Origin: Chondrosia reniformis
Lineage: Eukaryota > Porifera > Demospongiae > Chondrillida > Chondrillidae
Assembly: GCA_947172415.1 (NCBI GenBank)
Contig: OX359195.1
Span: 5,121,501-5,185,500, forward strand
Direction of reading: 5' to 3'
Length of the DNA: 64,000 nucleotides
Made by a program: the position numbers and the translations under genes. Positions 34,861 to 48,201 of this stretch are shown piece by piece. How positions within the stretch are numbered: position 1 is the stretch's first letter; each line of letters begins with the position of its first letter. The notes under the pieces were generated by a model. It ran no database searches and was not told the DNA's origin. It saw nothing but the letters and a program-made list of their open reading frames with translations.

Positions 34861-37800
34861 TTGTATAATATTTAAAAATAATGTACAATAGAAATATACA
34901 AAATATTTAAGGATATTTTTACAATTTAAACAGGCCTACATTATGTATAGCTCAATTTCCCTTTCTTTAGAAGATCTTAGTTATTGCACAAGGACTAAAT
35001 TGTAAATAGCTTCTTTACTTAACTCTATCTTTACAGAAGATACTATAATGTTCATAAATTATCAAAGACAAACATAATTTTCCTGTACTCCTGACTTGAG
35101 TATGAAACTCTAGATGTGGATACAGTCATCTTACTTGTTTTTCTATTTAGGATTGAAAAGCTATTTCTAGGAATTCGAAGTTACTGATGACCCAGTTTTT
35201 TTCTTTTTTTTTCTTTTTAGCTAGCACCACAGCACTTACATATAATATACGTACATATATGTATATTAAAATTTTATATCTATCAACAAAATGGCAGACG
35301 CTTGGCTGGTTTTTGCTTTCTAAGCTTAAAATTAGCTTTCTCTTCCTTTGCATTGAACATTGAACCCATGAAAAGGATTTAGAAACCACCTTTACTAATA
35401 CTATGCAATATTATAAAGCCTGCGCAAAAAAGTTTTCTGCGAGGTGCCAGGTGCCCCATGAGTTTTTTAACTTGTTTTCCACTTTTCTAGGTTACCTTTC
35501 ATGACCTGAATGCCCTCCTTTCCTACACCTAACATTATACTGTACAATTGCAGGCTAGCCCCAGAGCGTGTACATTCTCCTAGTTTAGAGTGTGACATTT
35601 TTATAGTTTTCTTCACCTATCAATTAACTACCCTAATATATATGTAGGAAATTCTATTAATAGTGATCGAGAACATACTACTGTGGTCCAGCAATTGCTA
35701 AACAAATTAGTGTAATGATTATCAATTTGAACAGTATTTTGTAACAGTATACGCTTAAATACATAGGTCAATCAAAGGGCTACATATATATTAGATTAGT
35801 GTTTGCTACTTAATACAAAGAGGCTGCATGACATTGCACTAGTGAATTTCTGCTCTAACAGTAGTGTACAATACTTGTAATATCATGGCCAGTTACGTAG
35901 TTTGTACATATTTACATACAGGGGGAATATATGTACATTTGCATACGTAGTTACAGATAATGTGTATATTTCAGTACTAAAGCTGTACTTATCTTTCAAT
36001 TTAATATTTCTTGTAAATCCACATAGTAACCATAAGAGTCCCACAATCGGATCTCATTGTGTACACTGCAAGCATTCTGACTTAATTTATCATCATACTC
36101 ATCATATTACATCTATCTATAGTACTTAAATCAAACTTATATGAATTTACAGTACTACATCACCATGAACCTTTACACTATATTTTGATATTTGTATGTA
36201 GAAATGTAGAAATATAATTAACATGTAAGTCAAATAAAAGGGGTAATATTAAAATGCATGTCTAACTCGGTTTACATGGAGCTCAATGTCCAAAGACATG
36301 TTTTATAAATGCTTCGTACTTTACCGGAAGTCATCACCTATTGATTAGCTGTAAAATTCAAATCACAGGCTTCCCTACATATGTAAGTGGTGTAATCTGA
36401 TAGGTCATGCTTACGTAAGTGCAACTTAACTGAAATGATGAAATGATGACATTCAAAGCTTTAAGATATCACTAATTATATAGTTGTGGCTATTTTGACA
36501 ATTCACTTATCTGCTGATAAGGAAACCAAAAGTGTTTAGCCTGTGAGAATACTTGTGAGCAGAGTTAGCCACTCATACTTCCATTGTATGCCATACTGAT
36601 GAATCCTAACAAGGATTAAAAATTCAGCCATCTTTTTGAGTACGTACATAGTGTTAGTAGTGTATATGTACGTAGTATAGTGTTGCTGATGAATACCTGC
36701 AGGTCGAAGTGTCTGATTTCTGTATCCAAGTAGTGTTCCTGATGCTAAAAGATAATCACTTTCCTGTGGGAATATACTGTATTTATAGCACAGATATCTA
36801 AAGATATATAAGTAGTTGGTTTCATCTGTGGTTGGTTAAAGCAATTCAACATTTTCTAGAATATATAATAAAGGATTTATTTCTTGGTAAATCTATCCTT
36901 TTCCTTTTTTTATTAAAAGGAATGACTGAACACTTAATTAAGCAGACAAAATAACACATTATAACATTTGTCTCATGTATGTATACATATCAGAGAGTAC
37001 CTTTTTCTACCATTTTGAGGATACACATTAATATTTTGCCAACAGGTTACTGTTTGGTGCTTTAGAGGATAAAAGAAGCTGCAAGGTAAATATAATTATA
37101 AACCTCTTAGGGAAAAAAGTACTAAAAGGGGAGAACCCTCTTTAAGTAGTGAAAAAGATACAAAAGAGGAGAACCCTTTTTCACTTGAGAGGGATATGTA
37201 TGGGTCAAACACATGTCAATTGTCTCAAAAAAGGAGACTTTAAGATCCGAAGTCGATCTTAAAGCTGCAAAGTCTCATCATTTGACTCTGATATTTTACC
37301 CCACCCACTCTTGTCCCCTGAGGAGCTTGATGAGCAAAAGGTGGAATTTGACTGATAATTTCACTTGATGGGAACCACAGTTTTCCCTTAGCCCGAAGAT
37401 TGGCTTCAGATCTTATAGTAAAGTCCCCTATTTTAAAAGGCACTGGCTTGTATATTGGTTAATTTTGCACATACCTACATATGTATTTGTGAGGTTCATA
37501 GACCATATTTGGTGATCTCTTGGATTAACTAGTTTTGATTCTAATTAGGAACATCCTTTCTTCTAACTGCCTCAAACTTATCTTTGAATGGTTTATCTTT
37601 AGCGTCTCAGGACACAGATAGTTTAATCTTTTGCTAGATCTCATTGAAGTAGATCCTTAGGGTTGAAATGTCCGACAAAAGAAACTCACTGTATTCTTAG
37701 GCTTTCAAAAGTCAAAAGATGAATCATTAAGTAGTAGTAACTGTAGGGTATCATAATTATTATGTATGTGTGTGGGCAATAGGTGAAATGCATGCTTGAG

Positions 37801-40800
37801 TCTTGGCAAACTAACCTGAACCTTCAACTATTAGTACAGAATGATAAACCATGCTGCAGAATACTAGAAGGCATACCATCAAGTTCAACAAGGTTAATTG
37901 AATTTTGTTGCCTAATGCCTGACCTCCAGTCACACGCTGCTTGTATGATTGCACAATACCTTTTAGGGATCACACTTGTTGTGTTAGTATAGTAGGAGCG
38001 TGGGATCCTAATGGCTATTCACACCTCCTATCTTAAGGAAATGTTATAATATTCTATTTGAGATCATGCATTCCATGTCAACAATGCCAAAACTAGTGCT
38101 GTTGTCAAACAAAGGGCATCACTTGTTTTATGAATGAATAGCTAGACTGTCACTACTTCATTTTGATCATATTTCTTGTGCTGTACTGTGAAAGTTTGAA
38201 GTTTGAATCTTCAACTAACTCACCCTCAACTCTCCCTTTAGTGAGTGATGCTATGCTGGCCTGCAAATAGTATGGCCATTTCATTATGACTGCATGTGGT
38301 CAGAACTTTCTACCTAGCTTTCAGAGTGTCCACTTACTTCCTAGTGTGACCAGGTGCAAGTGAGTATTTCCTCAAGTCAATTGCCCCCTGCAATGTGTAC
38401 TGCTATAAGTCAATTGACCTTGTTGAATGGTTAATTGAATTCAACTTGTAAGGTTAAGCCATACAAATGCCTATGTCTGCATTTGATTGATTACTAACAC
38501 CACTGGGCTTTGTGGCTGTCAGCATGAGAAGCAGAGGTGGGTGGTTGTTTTGACAGGTATAATATCACATCTTTGGCTGGATTTGTACATGGTTTATCAT
38601 GGAAGTTTTGATTGTAAACTTACACACCATTGTATGTTGGATGGGTTTCATCAGTTAAAACTTCTTCTGAAGAATAATGTTGTACTATTTTTATATTCAG
38701 AAATCAGAAATTTTGTTGGAAAAGAGTCAGTGATGTATTGGAGTCTTTTAGTTGAAATGTACTTTGTATAATACTTGGTTTAAGTATGAAGAAGAATTTA
38801 AGTTGGGAAAACAAATGTAAAGGATCCATGTATGCTTTATATACATAATTCAGTAATTAGCTAGGGTGAATGTACTGTATATGTCAAAACAATAATGTAT
38901 ACAGTAGATGTAGGGTTCATATGTGCCTAATATATTATATTTGTACCACTGTTGGTATAATTAATGTATATAGATGGTCTGGCAACTTAAAAAGATTCAC
39001 TACCAAAGTAGATTAGACATTTACCACTCTGTTACTATGTCTGAAAGGGTTGAGACTTGGTTAAACTTGCTTTGTACCTGTCAGACAAGGAATCATTATA
39101 GCTGCTTAGTAGGAACTTAAGATGTTCCCTGCCTAATGTTGGCTTTGACCTATATAAAATGTACAGTCAAATAGGATCAGTGAGTGAGTACGCAAAGTGG
39201 TTTATATATAAAATAAACCTTAAGTGACTGGTAGTACATGTTAACACCATTCTATTAGCAGGGATACCAAATTTGGTAAACATCTAGATAATGTAATATG
39301 TCCTTCTGGATATCATTCATTTACATTTGTTTGAGCACTTTGAGAGACCTTTCATGGTAATCTCAGTGCCAACAATAATCCTCAATTACAACTCAATCAA
39401 CTCTAATGTATGTAGGCATTACAACAAAAGCTACAGGTTTAATACTTAGGTATAGCCATATAGTTGTGTTTTAGATTGATTAGTATATAGCAGGCCAATG
39501 AACAACTTTACATACTTATATAACAGAGCTGTATTTGTACAAGTGGTTATGCTAATTTGTACTGCACCCTTTACTGGTTTATAGTAGTCTGTTAAGCATT
39601 GTTTGGTTAAATTGAATACCTTTTTTATTAGTGTGTGGTTTGTAGTTGTGGGTATTGATTGCTGTACCTATTTGTTACTGGTGTATGATATCCATTTGAC
39701 ATATTACATCCCACTCACATTGTTAGGGGGACGACTGACACAGTCTCTCCATTCTGTTGAAACATGTGAGATTACCAGATCATACTGATGAGCATTGAGC
39801 ATAACTGCCTCCCTTAATTCAAAGTGAACTAACTCATACTTTAGTTCAGTATCAAGTCATTCACTGAAGTGTAGTTATTTGAAATAGTCTATTGTTCAAT
39901 TAATCTCTTGTTTAAAAAGGGCTAAATTTTAATTCATAACCAGCAATGGAGGAAGACATAACACTTGAAATGACTTACATACATACTATGTACTTTTTAA
40001 TTATGTACACTTTTTTAATTGTCTTTCTAAAAGAGTTACATGAATAGTTTACACCTATATATGACAAGGGCTCATTGCTGAAGTTTTCAACATGAAGTAA
40101 TTAATTATGAATTGTTTATGCAGGATGAAAGTGCTTACCTCAGCCAAGTTACATAAGACAGCCTAAGAAGGTGGGTGGCGATTCCTAATAAGGGCGTTTG
40201 ATGTTGTGTTTTCGCAGGAAGTGATGGAAGCTAACGCCCACGCATTCACCACGTGCTTTTGAAGACACCTTTTGTATTGTCCAAAAATTATATTAGTTGA
40301 CCGGCTTTTGTGGGCAATGTGCTCTAGTCATATAGTACAGCACTTTTTGGGTCGGTTGTGCAGATCAGACATTGCAATAGGTATCAGTTAGCAACTCACT
40401 ACTACCATTTGAACAAACTTTCCCACTAGAATGACATCAACATACAGTGATAACCTTTTTACGGATTGCAACTTCTGGTCTGGACAACTGAGCCAAAAAG
40501 TACTGTATATACAGAAAATGTGAATTGTGCATTTTACAATCTTCAGACATTTCAGCTGGAGACACAATTATGTATGTCTCATGTTGGACAGATTGATTTT
40601 GGCCATTCAACTTTCGAGGTGTTGTATGTTTTTAATAATGCCTTTTCCATAAGAGAAGAGAAATTGATATTTTGTATATCCAAAAATGAGTGGAGAATTT
40701 AGTGTAGTTGTTAGGCTGTTTATAGATTTGAACGCCAGATTGTGAACCATCTAACTGATTTGGTATCTGCATCAGCAAACAAAGTATGATAATGAATTGA

Positions 40801-41689
40801 ATGCCAAAAATGCTATTCATCAATTCTCAAATTCAAACATTCTGTTATTCCCCCCAACTGGTATATGTATAGTATGTCAGATACATGAAACATATGTACA
40901 GTAACTAATTTAAATCTGTGTTTTATAAATGTACATGTATACAGTGCCTCGCCCTAACTCTACTGTTCTGGTAGTGAACTCTCTAATGTGACATATACGT
41001 ATACGTATGTATATAAGGTCTTATGAGTTTATTGAGCTGTCATCACTGATCTCAGTTTTGTATGGATGTTATTATGTTCTCCTCCCTTCCTCCAACCCCC
41101 CAATATTTTAGATGAAAGTAGCTTATATTTTATCATATTTCCTATAGACTGGAGTCTCCCTCTTTTTGTCAAAATAACAAGAATGTACTTATCTTCGAAA
41201 GTGTAAGAGGATCTCTGTATTTCCTTGTGAAGGTGCTTCTATAATTATCATATTAATCATATCAATCTTCCCTATCTCCAGTATTCAGATGTCCTAATAG
41301 AGTAAGACAATCAATTGCATTGGTCTGTAACGAGCTTCACACCTGTCATCTCCACAAAGACAAGTTAAAAGGCACTCCCAAGGGGGTCATTAGTCACTGG
41401 ACATTTTAGCTGGTGTCAAACGTGTGACATTAACATAAGTTATAATCAAGTTAATTTTGTGGTAATGTTTTTTAGAGCTTTTAATTGGGTTAGTTTCAAA
41501 ACTTTTGCTGAGTATTTTTCTATATATCTGTACTCAAATTCTTTGCCTTAATTGATGCACAAGAACAGTGTATGTGTGTTCTATAGCTAGTTCACTAATA
41601 GCTCTTATCACAGTGGGAACATGTGTGATTACTTTGCAAGGGGCATGGCTTTTGAAGAGATACCCATGAGAAATCTAAAATACCATTTT

Positions 41690-41890
41690 CCTACATACGT
41701 GCTGCATCCATTTTACAGTAAAAGGACTAGGGGAAACTAAACCTAGTGACAGCTTTGGGTGAGGATACAGAAGTCTCCTCTTATTCTTCTCCTCCACTGG
41801 GTCAGACAGCTGTATCTGGGAATTCCACCCTTTGTAAGTAACCCTGCAATTATTTCTGGAATTCCATACATCCTGATACATATGTACATT
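41690..41890 (-). repeat. Dispersed about 250-bp repeat family, copy
   Basis: Minus-strand copy of the family at 2831-3055: GTGAGGATACAGAAGTCTCC, TCCACTGGGTCAGACAGCTG and CTGGGAATTCCACCCTTTG. The flank CATTTTCCTACATACGTGCT is also part of the family. Confidence 0.7.
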
Positions 41891-42819
41891 ACATCCACAT
41901 TATATATATATTGTATATATAGTAAATTTGACTTCAAACTTCTTATTGAAGCAAAATTGATACAGTCACACCAGTAGGCATACGTAAATTGATTGTTCCA
42001 AGGGACTCCTTTTAGTTATTCACAGTTCCTTGTTTAATGGATTCTACAGATCAAACATCATCAAGTAAACATAAAATGTTGAGAGAATACAGTACCAGAG
42101 CAGAGACCAGACAGGCCTCTTGTACATTACCAAAACCAATATGCTTTATGTATATATAGGATAGCTAGTAATTAGTGTACACTTGTGGATTTCTTATGAC
42201 CTCGATGGTAATAGAATATCTACATGAATCTCGGTAAGTGGGGACAAATTTCTCCTTTGATGTCTCCATTGAACAAGATCTATCCTTCATTAGTCTCTTA
42301 TTGGACTTGTAAAGATCTTCACAAGATATTAGTGTAAAGAATATCTATCCTTACGCACGAGAACAAAACACGATGTGAATGTACACTACTTATGAAATTT
42401 AAGTAATTTTGCAATAGATCAAATCCTACTTTTTAAAAGTATTGTTTTACATTTTTCATATTCTAAAGGTAAGAATTAATGTGTATGTTATTTTTGGTGT
42501 TCTAATGTACGGTGTAATATGTACAGGTTTGACATATCTTGAGTCTAATCTACTTCTATAACTATATATGGACTGAAATCTTACATTGTCTGTTTCCATG
42601 GATTCACAACAGGTGTTTCTGTGGTGATGATGGAAACCAATAGTTGGCTAAAAAGAAGGAATTTGTCCTTTTAAGTAACTGTTACATTCTTTGTTGTGAC
42701 CAGTTACAACTGCCAAATAAACTATATGTGTAGAAGTTCCATACTATGCATTCTCTCATGTACTGTAAGTGGCTTTAATTTGAACCTGAAGAACTGCAAA
42801 AAGATTATTAAACCTGAAG

Positions 42820-43080
42820 AGAGCTTGAGACGAGGATACAGGAGTCTTCTCTTTCTTCTTTTGCTCCACTGGGCCAGGCAGCTGTTCTGGGAATTCTACC
42901 CTTCATCAGTGATCCTGGAAATCCTTTTCTTGATCTTTGTGAATCCTCGGCTCTCTATGCTAAATCTAGGGGTCTTATATCCATGAGTATGTTTCTGGTG
43001 TATACATATACATCTTATGGTGTTTTTTCTAATCTAGGTTATCACATGTAGGAAAATGGTATCTTAGATTTTTCATGAGA
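42820..43080 (-). repeat. Dispersed about 250-bp repeat family, best-kept copy
   Basis: Read on the minus strand it matches 2831-3055 over most of its length (AGATCAAGAAAAGGATTTCC, then GGATCACTGATGAAGGGTAG, CCCAGTGGAGC, AGACTCCTGTATCCTCGTC). A piece of the family end block (CATGTAGGAAAATGGTATC) follows in the opposite orientation. Confidence 0.75.
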
Positions 43081-43463
43081 GATCAGTAATGTTATTGATT
43101 GCAACAGTCCCAAGTGTGGCTGTTAGAGTATTTAAGGAATTCATTAGAAGCTGTATAAACTGGTTCGAATGTGTACACATTGTCACGTTCATCTGAGAAA
43201 AAGATTTTTGTCTCATACACAATCCATTATGCATTGTTGCTCTTGGTTACATGTGGACATTCTATCTAGTTTAAAAGTGATTAAGTGTGAGAATACAAGA
43301 TTACAGATTTGAATGTTAACATGAAAGAGGGGGATACAAATACAAGCAAAAAAATACAAATATTGAAGTCTTCTTCAATGTAGTTTACAACAACTTGTAT
43401 AGTTAGTATGTTAGTTGTCAATGAAACGCAGCAGTTAATGATACTATATTTGCCAGTGTTCCA

Positions 43464-45012
43464 TTAGAGTAAAATGTTACTGAAGTCATCACTGAAGAAT
43501 GATGCATCCAAAGAATTGCCCCAGTCTGAAAAGTTATAACTTGAAAGAACATCTGCTTGAGGAAAAATGCTTGGTCTGGAGAATGTCTGGAATTCCCACT
43601 GAGGTGCAGTTGGCTCGAAAATGTTTCTTTTCTCCTTAATTCCACCCTCTTGAATATCAGTCAATGGACTCTGGATCAAATCAGCTTCAGGTTCACAGCT
43701 GTCAAACAGTGTTGATGCCGAATAAGGTGGTGGAGGTATGTAGGATTGGACTGGTGGTGGTGACAGGAATGGTGTCTCCTCCTGAGGGAAGCTGCTCGCT
43801 GGTGATCCAAAGGATGGAAAGGGGGAAAGTGACTGACCAAAGCCAGAGTCTTCACTCTGTTTAGATGGAGTTGGAGAAGAAGATCTGGGAGACTTTTCTG
43901 ATGATGTCTTTCCATTCAACTTCTCATAAGCATCTCGTACTGGCATGTCCGTCTGTAATAGCTGTGCCAAGAGTGATCCTTCACTCTTCTTCTCCTGTTT
44001 TGGTTGCTCTACAGGTGCATCTTCCAGAATGGTGTCCAGTGTTGACAGGGAGGATTTCCTTGATGAAGGCTGATACAGGTCGTTATCCAAGTCATCCAGA
44101 AACCTCTCCCAGGGTTCTGGTTCAGGACTGCTCATGACAACTGGTGGGGACCCGTTGACAGAGCTGGGCAGAGAACTGTAATCACTGAATGAATCTACTG
44201 TCTCAATTGCATGCTCTGAATTCTTTCTGACAAACTGAAAAATCGGTCCTTCTGGTTCGGCTTTTAGTGGCTCCTCGAAACTTATTCTTGGCTTCTTGGC
44301 CAAGGTAGGACCACAGGTAGTAGAGTATTGCTTGCTGGGGACCCAATCACTACAGGGTGTTGTACAAGGAGTGTCTCTCTTCACAGACTGAGACTTGGCT
44401 ATATAAAATTAGAAAGTTAAGTGACAAATTGATCCCCACAATTAGGTCAAATTACTGTAGTGATATAAATGTAACGATTATCACTATAGGAACACATGGC
44501 TAGATATCCAGCAGCAGCCCATCTCGCCGTCAGTGACAGAAACACCGACTAGTGGTACGTCCTGACGCAATTTGCAATTTACAAGTCATTATCAACTGGT
44601 CCAACGTGTAGTATCACAAATTAAACTACCTTCTTAAGTCGAAGTACAAGGTCTTCGCGACTCCGATGTGCTGTGTCAGTTCGCACGTTTATACGAAGAA
44701 CAGACTAATTAGGTCAGCACTCACCGGCAGCCGGCAGTCTCAGGACTGGCAAGCTCTGCGAGGTGTTGTTTAGCAGCGTGTTTAACAGCAAGGAGACGGA
44801 CGGAAGGTCATCTTGTTGACTCTCGGCGGCCCCATCAACTTGCGCTGACTTTCTATTCTGACGATTCGTGAGCTACACATAGAAAAGGCAACACAATTCA
44901 TCTAGAGAAACGTTTCCGCTTGCGCGTGGAACTACACACATTCCCACACAAGTGGTAAACTTACGAGTTTAGGGTGAGGTTTGTTAGAACTACGAATGAA
45001 CCCACGGCACAT
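43464..45012 (-). CDS. Unknown LXXLL-containing protein, paralogue of the gene at 60311-61738
   Basis: Exons 45012-44965 (48 nt), 44872-44725 (148 nt) and 44398-43464 (935 nt) join in frame to give 376 aa. The start MCRGFIRSSNKPHPKL is conserved in the paralogue. Motifs: DDLPSVSLLLNTLL (with an LXXLL at residues 46-50), a basic LAKKPRI, NSEHAIETVDSFSDYSSLP, PEPEPWERFLDDLDNDLYQP, a second LXXLL in EGSLLAQLLQTDMP, long Ser/Pro-rich stretches and an acidic hydrophobic C-terminus FFSDDFSNILL. No catalytic domain or membrane segment is seen. LXXLL plus acidic/hydrophobic ends suggest a nuclear coregulator; this is inference. Parts are almost identical to the paralogue at DNA level. Confidence 0.87.
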
Positions 45013-45335
45013 CTTGAGGAAGGCGAGACCTACGAAAGGAGAGCGTACAAAATGTAACGTCATGCAAGTAACACAATAGGAGAGTGTAGAACAAAGTACC
45101 TTTAGGGTTGTGAAAAATCGAAAATGAAGAAACTCGAAATCAAACGTTCTCTGTGACGTATCGGAGTGTATGCCTCCGCAGGGGGCTTTGGTTAATATAT
45201 TGTAGAAGCGCACGTGACCATAGCCCAGACTTCCGGAATGGTCACGTTTGTTCATGTCAGGGGTTAATGGGTTTTAACTACGTACAGTCTATGGTTAAAC
45301 CAAAAAGGAACGCGTTAACGTTAACATATATATCG
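45013..45335. promoter_or_regulatory. Likely promoter region of the LXXLL gene
   Basis: This stretch upstream of the ATG at 45012 is CpG-richer than the window average (GCGCACGTGACC near 45208, GTGACGTATCGG near 45154) and includes a CACGTG E-box. No TATA box is obvious. The assignment rests on position and composition. Confidence 0.35.
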
Positions 45336-45425
45336 AGATCGATTTCAAATTGTCGATTGCCGTATATTGGAATTGTCGATTGTCGATTTCGAATTGTCGA
45401 TTATCGTTTTCAAATTGTCGATTGC
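45336..45425. repeat. Cluster of AATTGTCGATT motifs
   Basis: TTGTCGATT occurs several times, with spacers that keep repeating (TCAAATTGTCGATTGCCGTAT at both ends). It is a short imperfect tandem repeat upstream of the LXXLL gene and could be a binding-site cluster or a plain minisatellite. Confidence 0.65.
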
Positions 45426-45881
45426 CGTATTTTTAATTTTTGAGTTAACACACTATACGTGTTTTCTGCAGATAATTGCATATACTTTTAAGTCTTATTA
45501 TTATTATTAATAATAATAATAAATAAAATCCTTGGATCCCCCCGGAGTGTCTGAGCATGCATATGTGCACATAATATTATATTAATGTAAGCTAGTGAAT
45601 ATATACTAATATCATGATCATGCACCTATAGCTAGCCATAAACAAAATTTGCAAAAATAGTTAACTATTTTATAGGCAATCAATTGATTGAGGCTTGTCT
45701 CCTAAACAGGATTTTCTTATATAACTCCTATATAGCTGGGTCTATACCTTGAGCTCTCCTTCCATCCATTACTATTATTTTACCATACATTAAGTTCATA
45801 TACCATGTAGTACTAGTATTTCCATGTACATTTAGTGCTGTAACTCTGCCAAATGGGTAAATATATAATATTCTTTTTTGG

Positions 45882-47733
45882 TTTGGTTTGGTAAGCTTAT
45901 TTAAACAGGGAAAGCCTTTAGCCAGTGGCTACTATTCTAGGCACCCTGTAAAATACAGTAATACAAAAGGACAAAAACATAACAGTTCTGAGATTCAAAA
46001 TAAGTAAGAGTCATGCAGATTTAATAAATATAAAAGGAAAGGATCATGTGTGTGAGTCAAAATAATCGTGTGCAGTCCTTGAGAAATTCTTTAGTGATCC
46101 AGAATCACGTAGTGAGGCAGGTAGAGACCGCCACAGGGATGCACCTCGAAATGAAACTGCATGCTGTCCAAATGTCGTCCTGACCGCGGGAAGGTTGATG
46201 AGGTTATTCCTTCGTGTGTTGTGGTGGTGGGAGGGGAGACGGAAGAGGGATGAGAGATAGGGGGGAGCAAGTGAATTGAGACACTTGTAAGTTAGCTCCG
46301 CAAGATGAAGTCTCCTACGGTTGTGCAGTGAAGTAAGACCGAGTTCCTTCCAGAGGGCAGAGGAAGATGAGAGACGAGGGCGATGGAGGGCAAGACAGCA
46401 AGCATAGTTGAAAAGGGACTGGAGATGATGAGAGTCATGTTGGGTACAGTTGTCCCATACCACATCGCAGTAGTCAACCAAAGGCAAGATATAGGACTTG
46501 AGGTAGAGGACCAGGAGGGATTGGGGAAGAAACCAGGATAAACGCCTGAGGAGGTTCACACCACGTCCCATCCTAGAAGCAACGTGGTTGATGTGGTCAG
46601 TCCAGGTCAGAGTGTCGTTAACAAGGACTCCAAGAAGCTTGAAACTGGAGACCTGCTCAATTTCAGAGCCAGAGAGGTGGATGTGGAGGGGTGGTGGATC
46701 AACTCTGGTTCTTGAGGAACGAATGAGCATGCACTTGGTCTCATCAGCATTCAGCTTCAGCCCGTTATTGGTCATCCAGCTACTGGCAATGTCAAGACAT
46801 GATTGAAGTGAGGAGCTCAGGAGGCTGCAGTTGTTGCCGACAAGAGAGATTGTAGTGTCGTCAGCAAAGAGGACAGTAGAGTCAGGAGGGAGAACACTAG
46901 GCAAGTCATTAATAAAAAGCGAGAACAGAGTGGGGCCAAGAATTGAGCCCTGCGGAACACCAGAGGTTGTAGAGCCTGGAGAAGATGTGGAGTTAGACAC
47001 ACGAGTAACTTGGGAGCGACCAGAGAGGTAGGATTTGAACCAGGTGACACTGGAAGGATCAAAACCAAGGCAGTGGAGCTTGGAGAGCAAAAGTGGATGA
47101 TTCACGGTGTCAAAAGCCTTCGAAACATCAAGAAAGAGGACTGCGACATACTGCTTCTGGTCAAGTGCTTGGTACCATTTGTTAGTGCAGTGTAGAAGAA
47201 GGGACTGAGTTGAGTGCCTGGAGCGGAAGCCAGATTGATAGGAGTAGAGTAGATTGTTGGAGTCAAGATGTTCAGTGACCTGATCTTTTACATGCCACTC
47301 CAGTACTTTACTGCACACGGGAAGGATGGAGATTGGCCGGTAGTTTGAGAGACAGCCATGGCTGCCACCTTTGTGGATAGGTCGGACTGAGCTGCACTTC
47401 CAGGAGCTGGGGAAGATGGACGAGGAGATGGAAGAGTTGATGATGTTAGACAATGGATGAGAGATGATGGATTTAGAAGTTTTTAGAGGAAGAGAAGGGA
47501 TGTTGTCTATGCCAACAGCTGAGCTGACTATGAGGGAGGCTAGGAATCTCTCGCACCGATCAGAGGTCATGCATGACAAGGACAGGGTTGAGGAGGGGGA
47601 GTAAGAATAAGTGGAAGGAGGAAGGGATACATTTGATGAACTGACAGAGACAAAGTGATCATTGAGGGAGTTGGCAATGGAAGTGTGATCAGAACCAAGA
47701 GGATCCCAATTGGAAGAATGGGTATGGGTTTTT
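45882..47733 (-). mobile_element. 5'-truncated non-LTR retrotransposon with intact RT domain
   Basis: A minus-strand frame is open from about 47733 to the stop at 46044 with no internal stop. It contains a reverse transcriptase with YRPISILP, FLDVSKAFDTVNH, the GVPQGSILGPTLFSLFINDL block, catalytic FADDTT and a LGVLVND-type motif. A conserved C-terminal RR-N-rich region (NTRRNNLINLP) follows. The endonuclease and 5' part are missing: upstream of THTHSSNWDPLG the frame meets a stop. The 3' untranslated end contains AGGGTGCCTAGAATAGTAGCC and finishes in an (ACCAA)n tail, as in CR1/L2-like clades. It lies between the LXXLL gene and channel gene A. Confidence 0.9.
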
Positions 47734-48201
47734 TACCAATCTCTTGTGCCCTGTCATATCCAATTATTGTTTCCTGTATGTAACTGCTTCCTTTTTACCT
47801 TCTCCAAAATATATATACCCTCTTGTATACTGCTGTTCCTTTTTGATTGTTTCATTTCTTACTCTGCAATCGATTCTTGATTCTCTTTCTAGCAATTCCT
47901 TTAAGCATACCCTTTATATACTAATTATACTTTTAAAATAGGAAATTGGAGTGGAGTATACACTTAAAACTCTTATAAAAGTCTCTTAATTCCGAATCTA
48001 TAACTTTTACACAATGCAAAATCTTCCGTGGGCTCATTCATTAATTGTAATTAGATATTTTGGGAATTACACTATGTACAAATATAAAAAGTGTCATTAA
48101 ATTCAAAAATGGCTAACAATTTTAAAGAAATGGTGCTAGATGCTAAAGATAATGTGTTGCATGGTTTTGAATTCCGGCTTTCTTTTTAATTAAGTTGTCG
48201 C

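Larger units (their letters stand above)
34861..43463. other. Gene-poor stretch of 8.6 kb
   Basis: No exon that I can support on either strand; open frames are short and lack domain similarity. It holds degenerate hammerhead-like blocks (36686-36711, 37641-37672), dispersed repeat copies (41690-41890, 42820-43080) and a more GC-rich patch at 40160-40265 with CACGTG. The block AAAGAGGAGAACCCTTTT near 37160 recurs in reverse near 60025. Confidence 0.5.

Noticed and set aside
38487..38771. Plus-strand frame of 94 codons
   Set aside because: Low-complexity translation, no splice or domain support; typical for AT-rich intergenic DNA.
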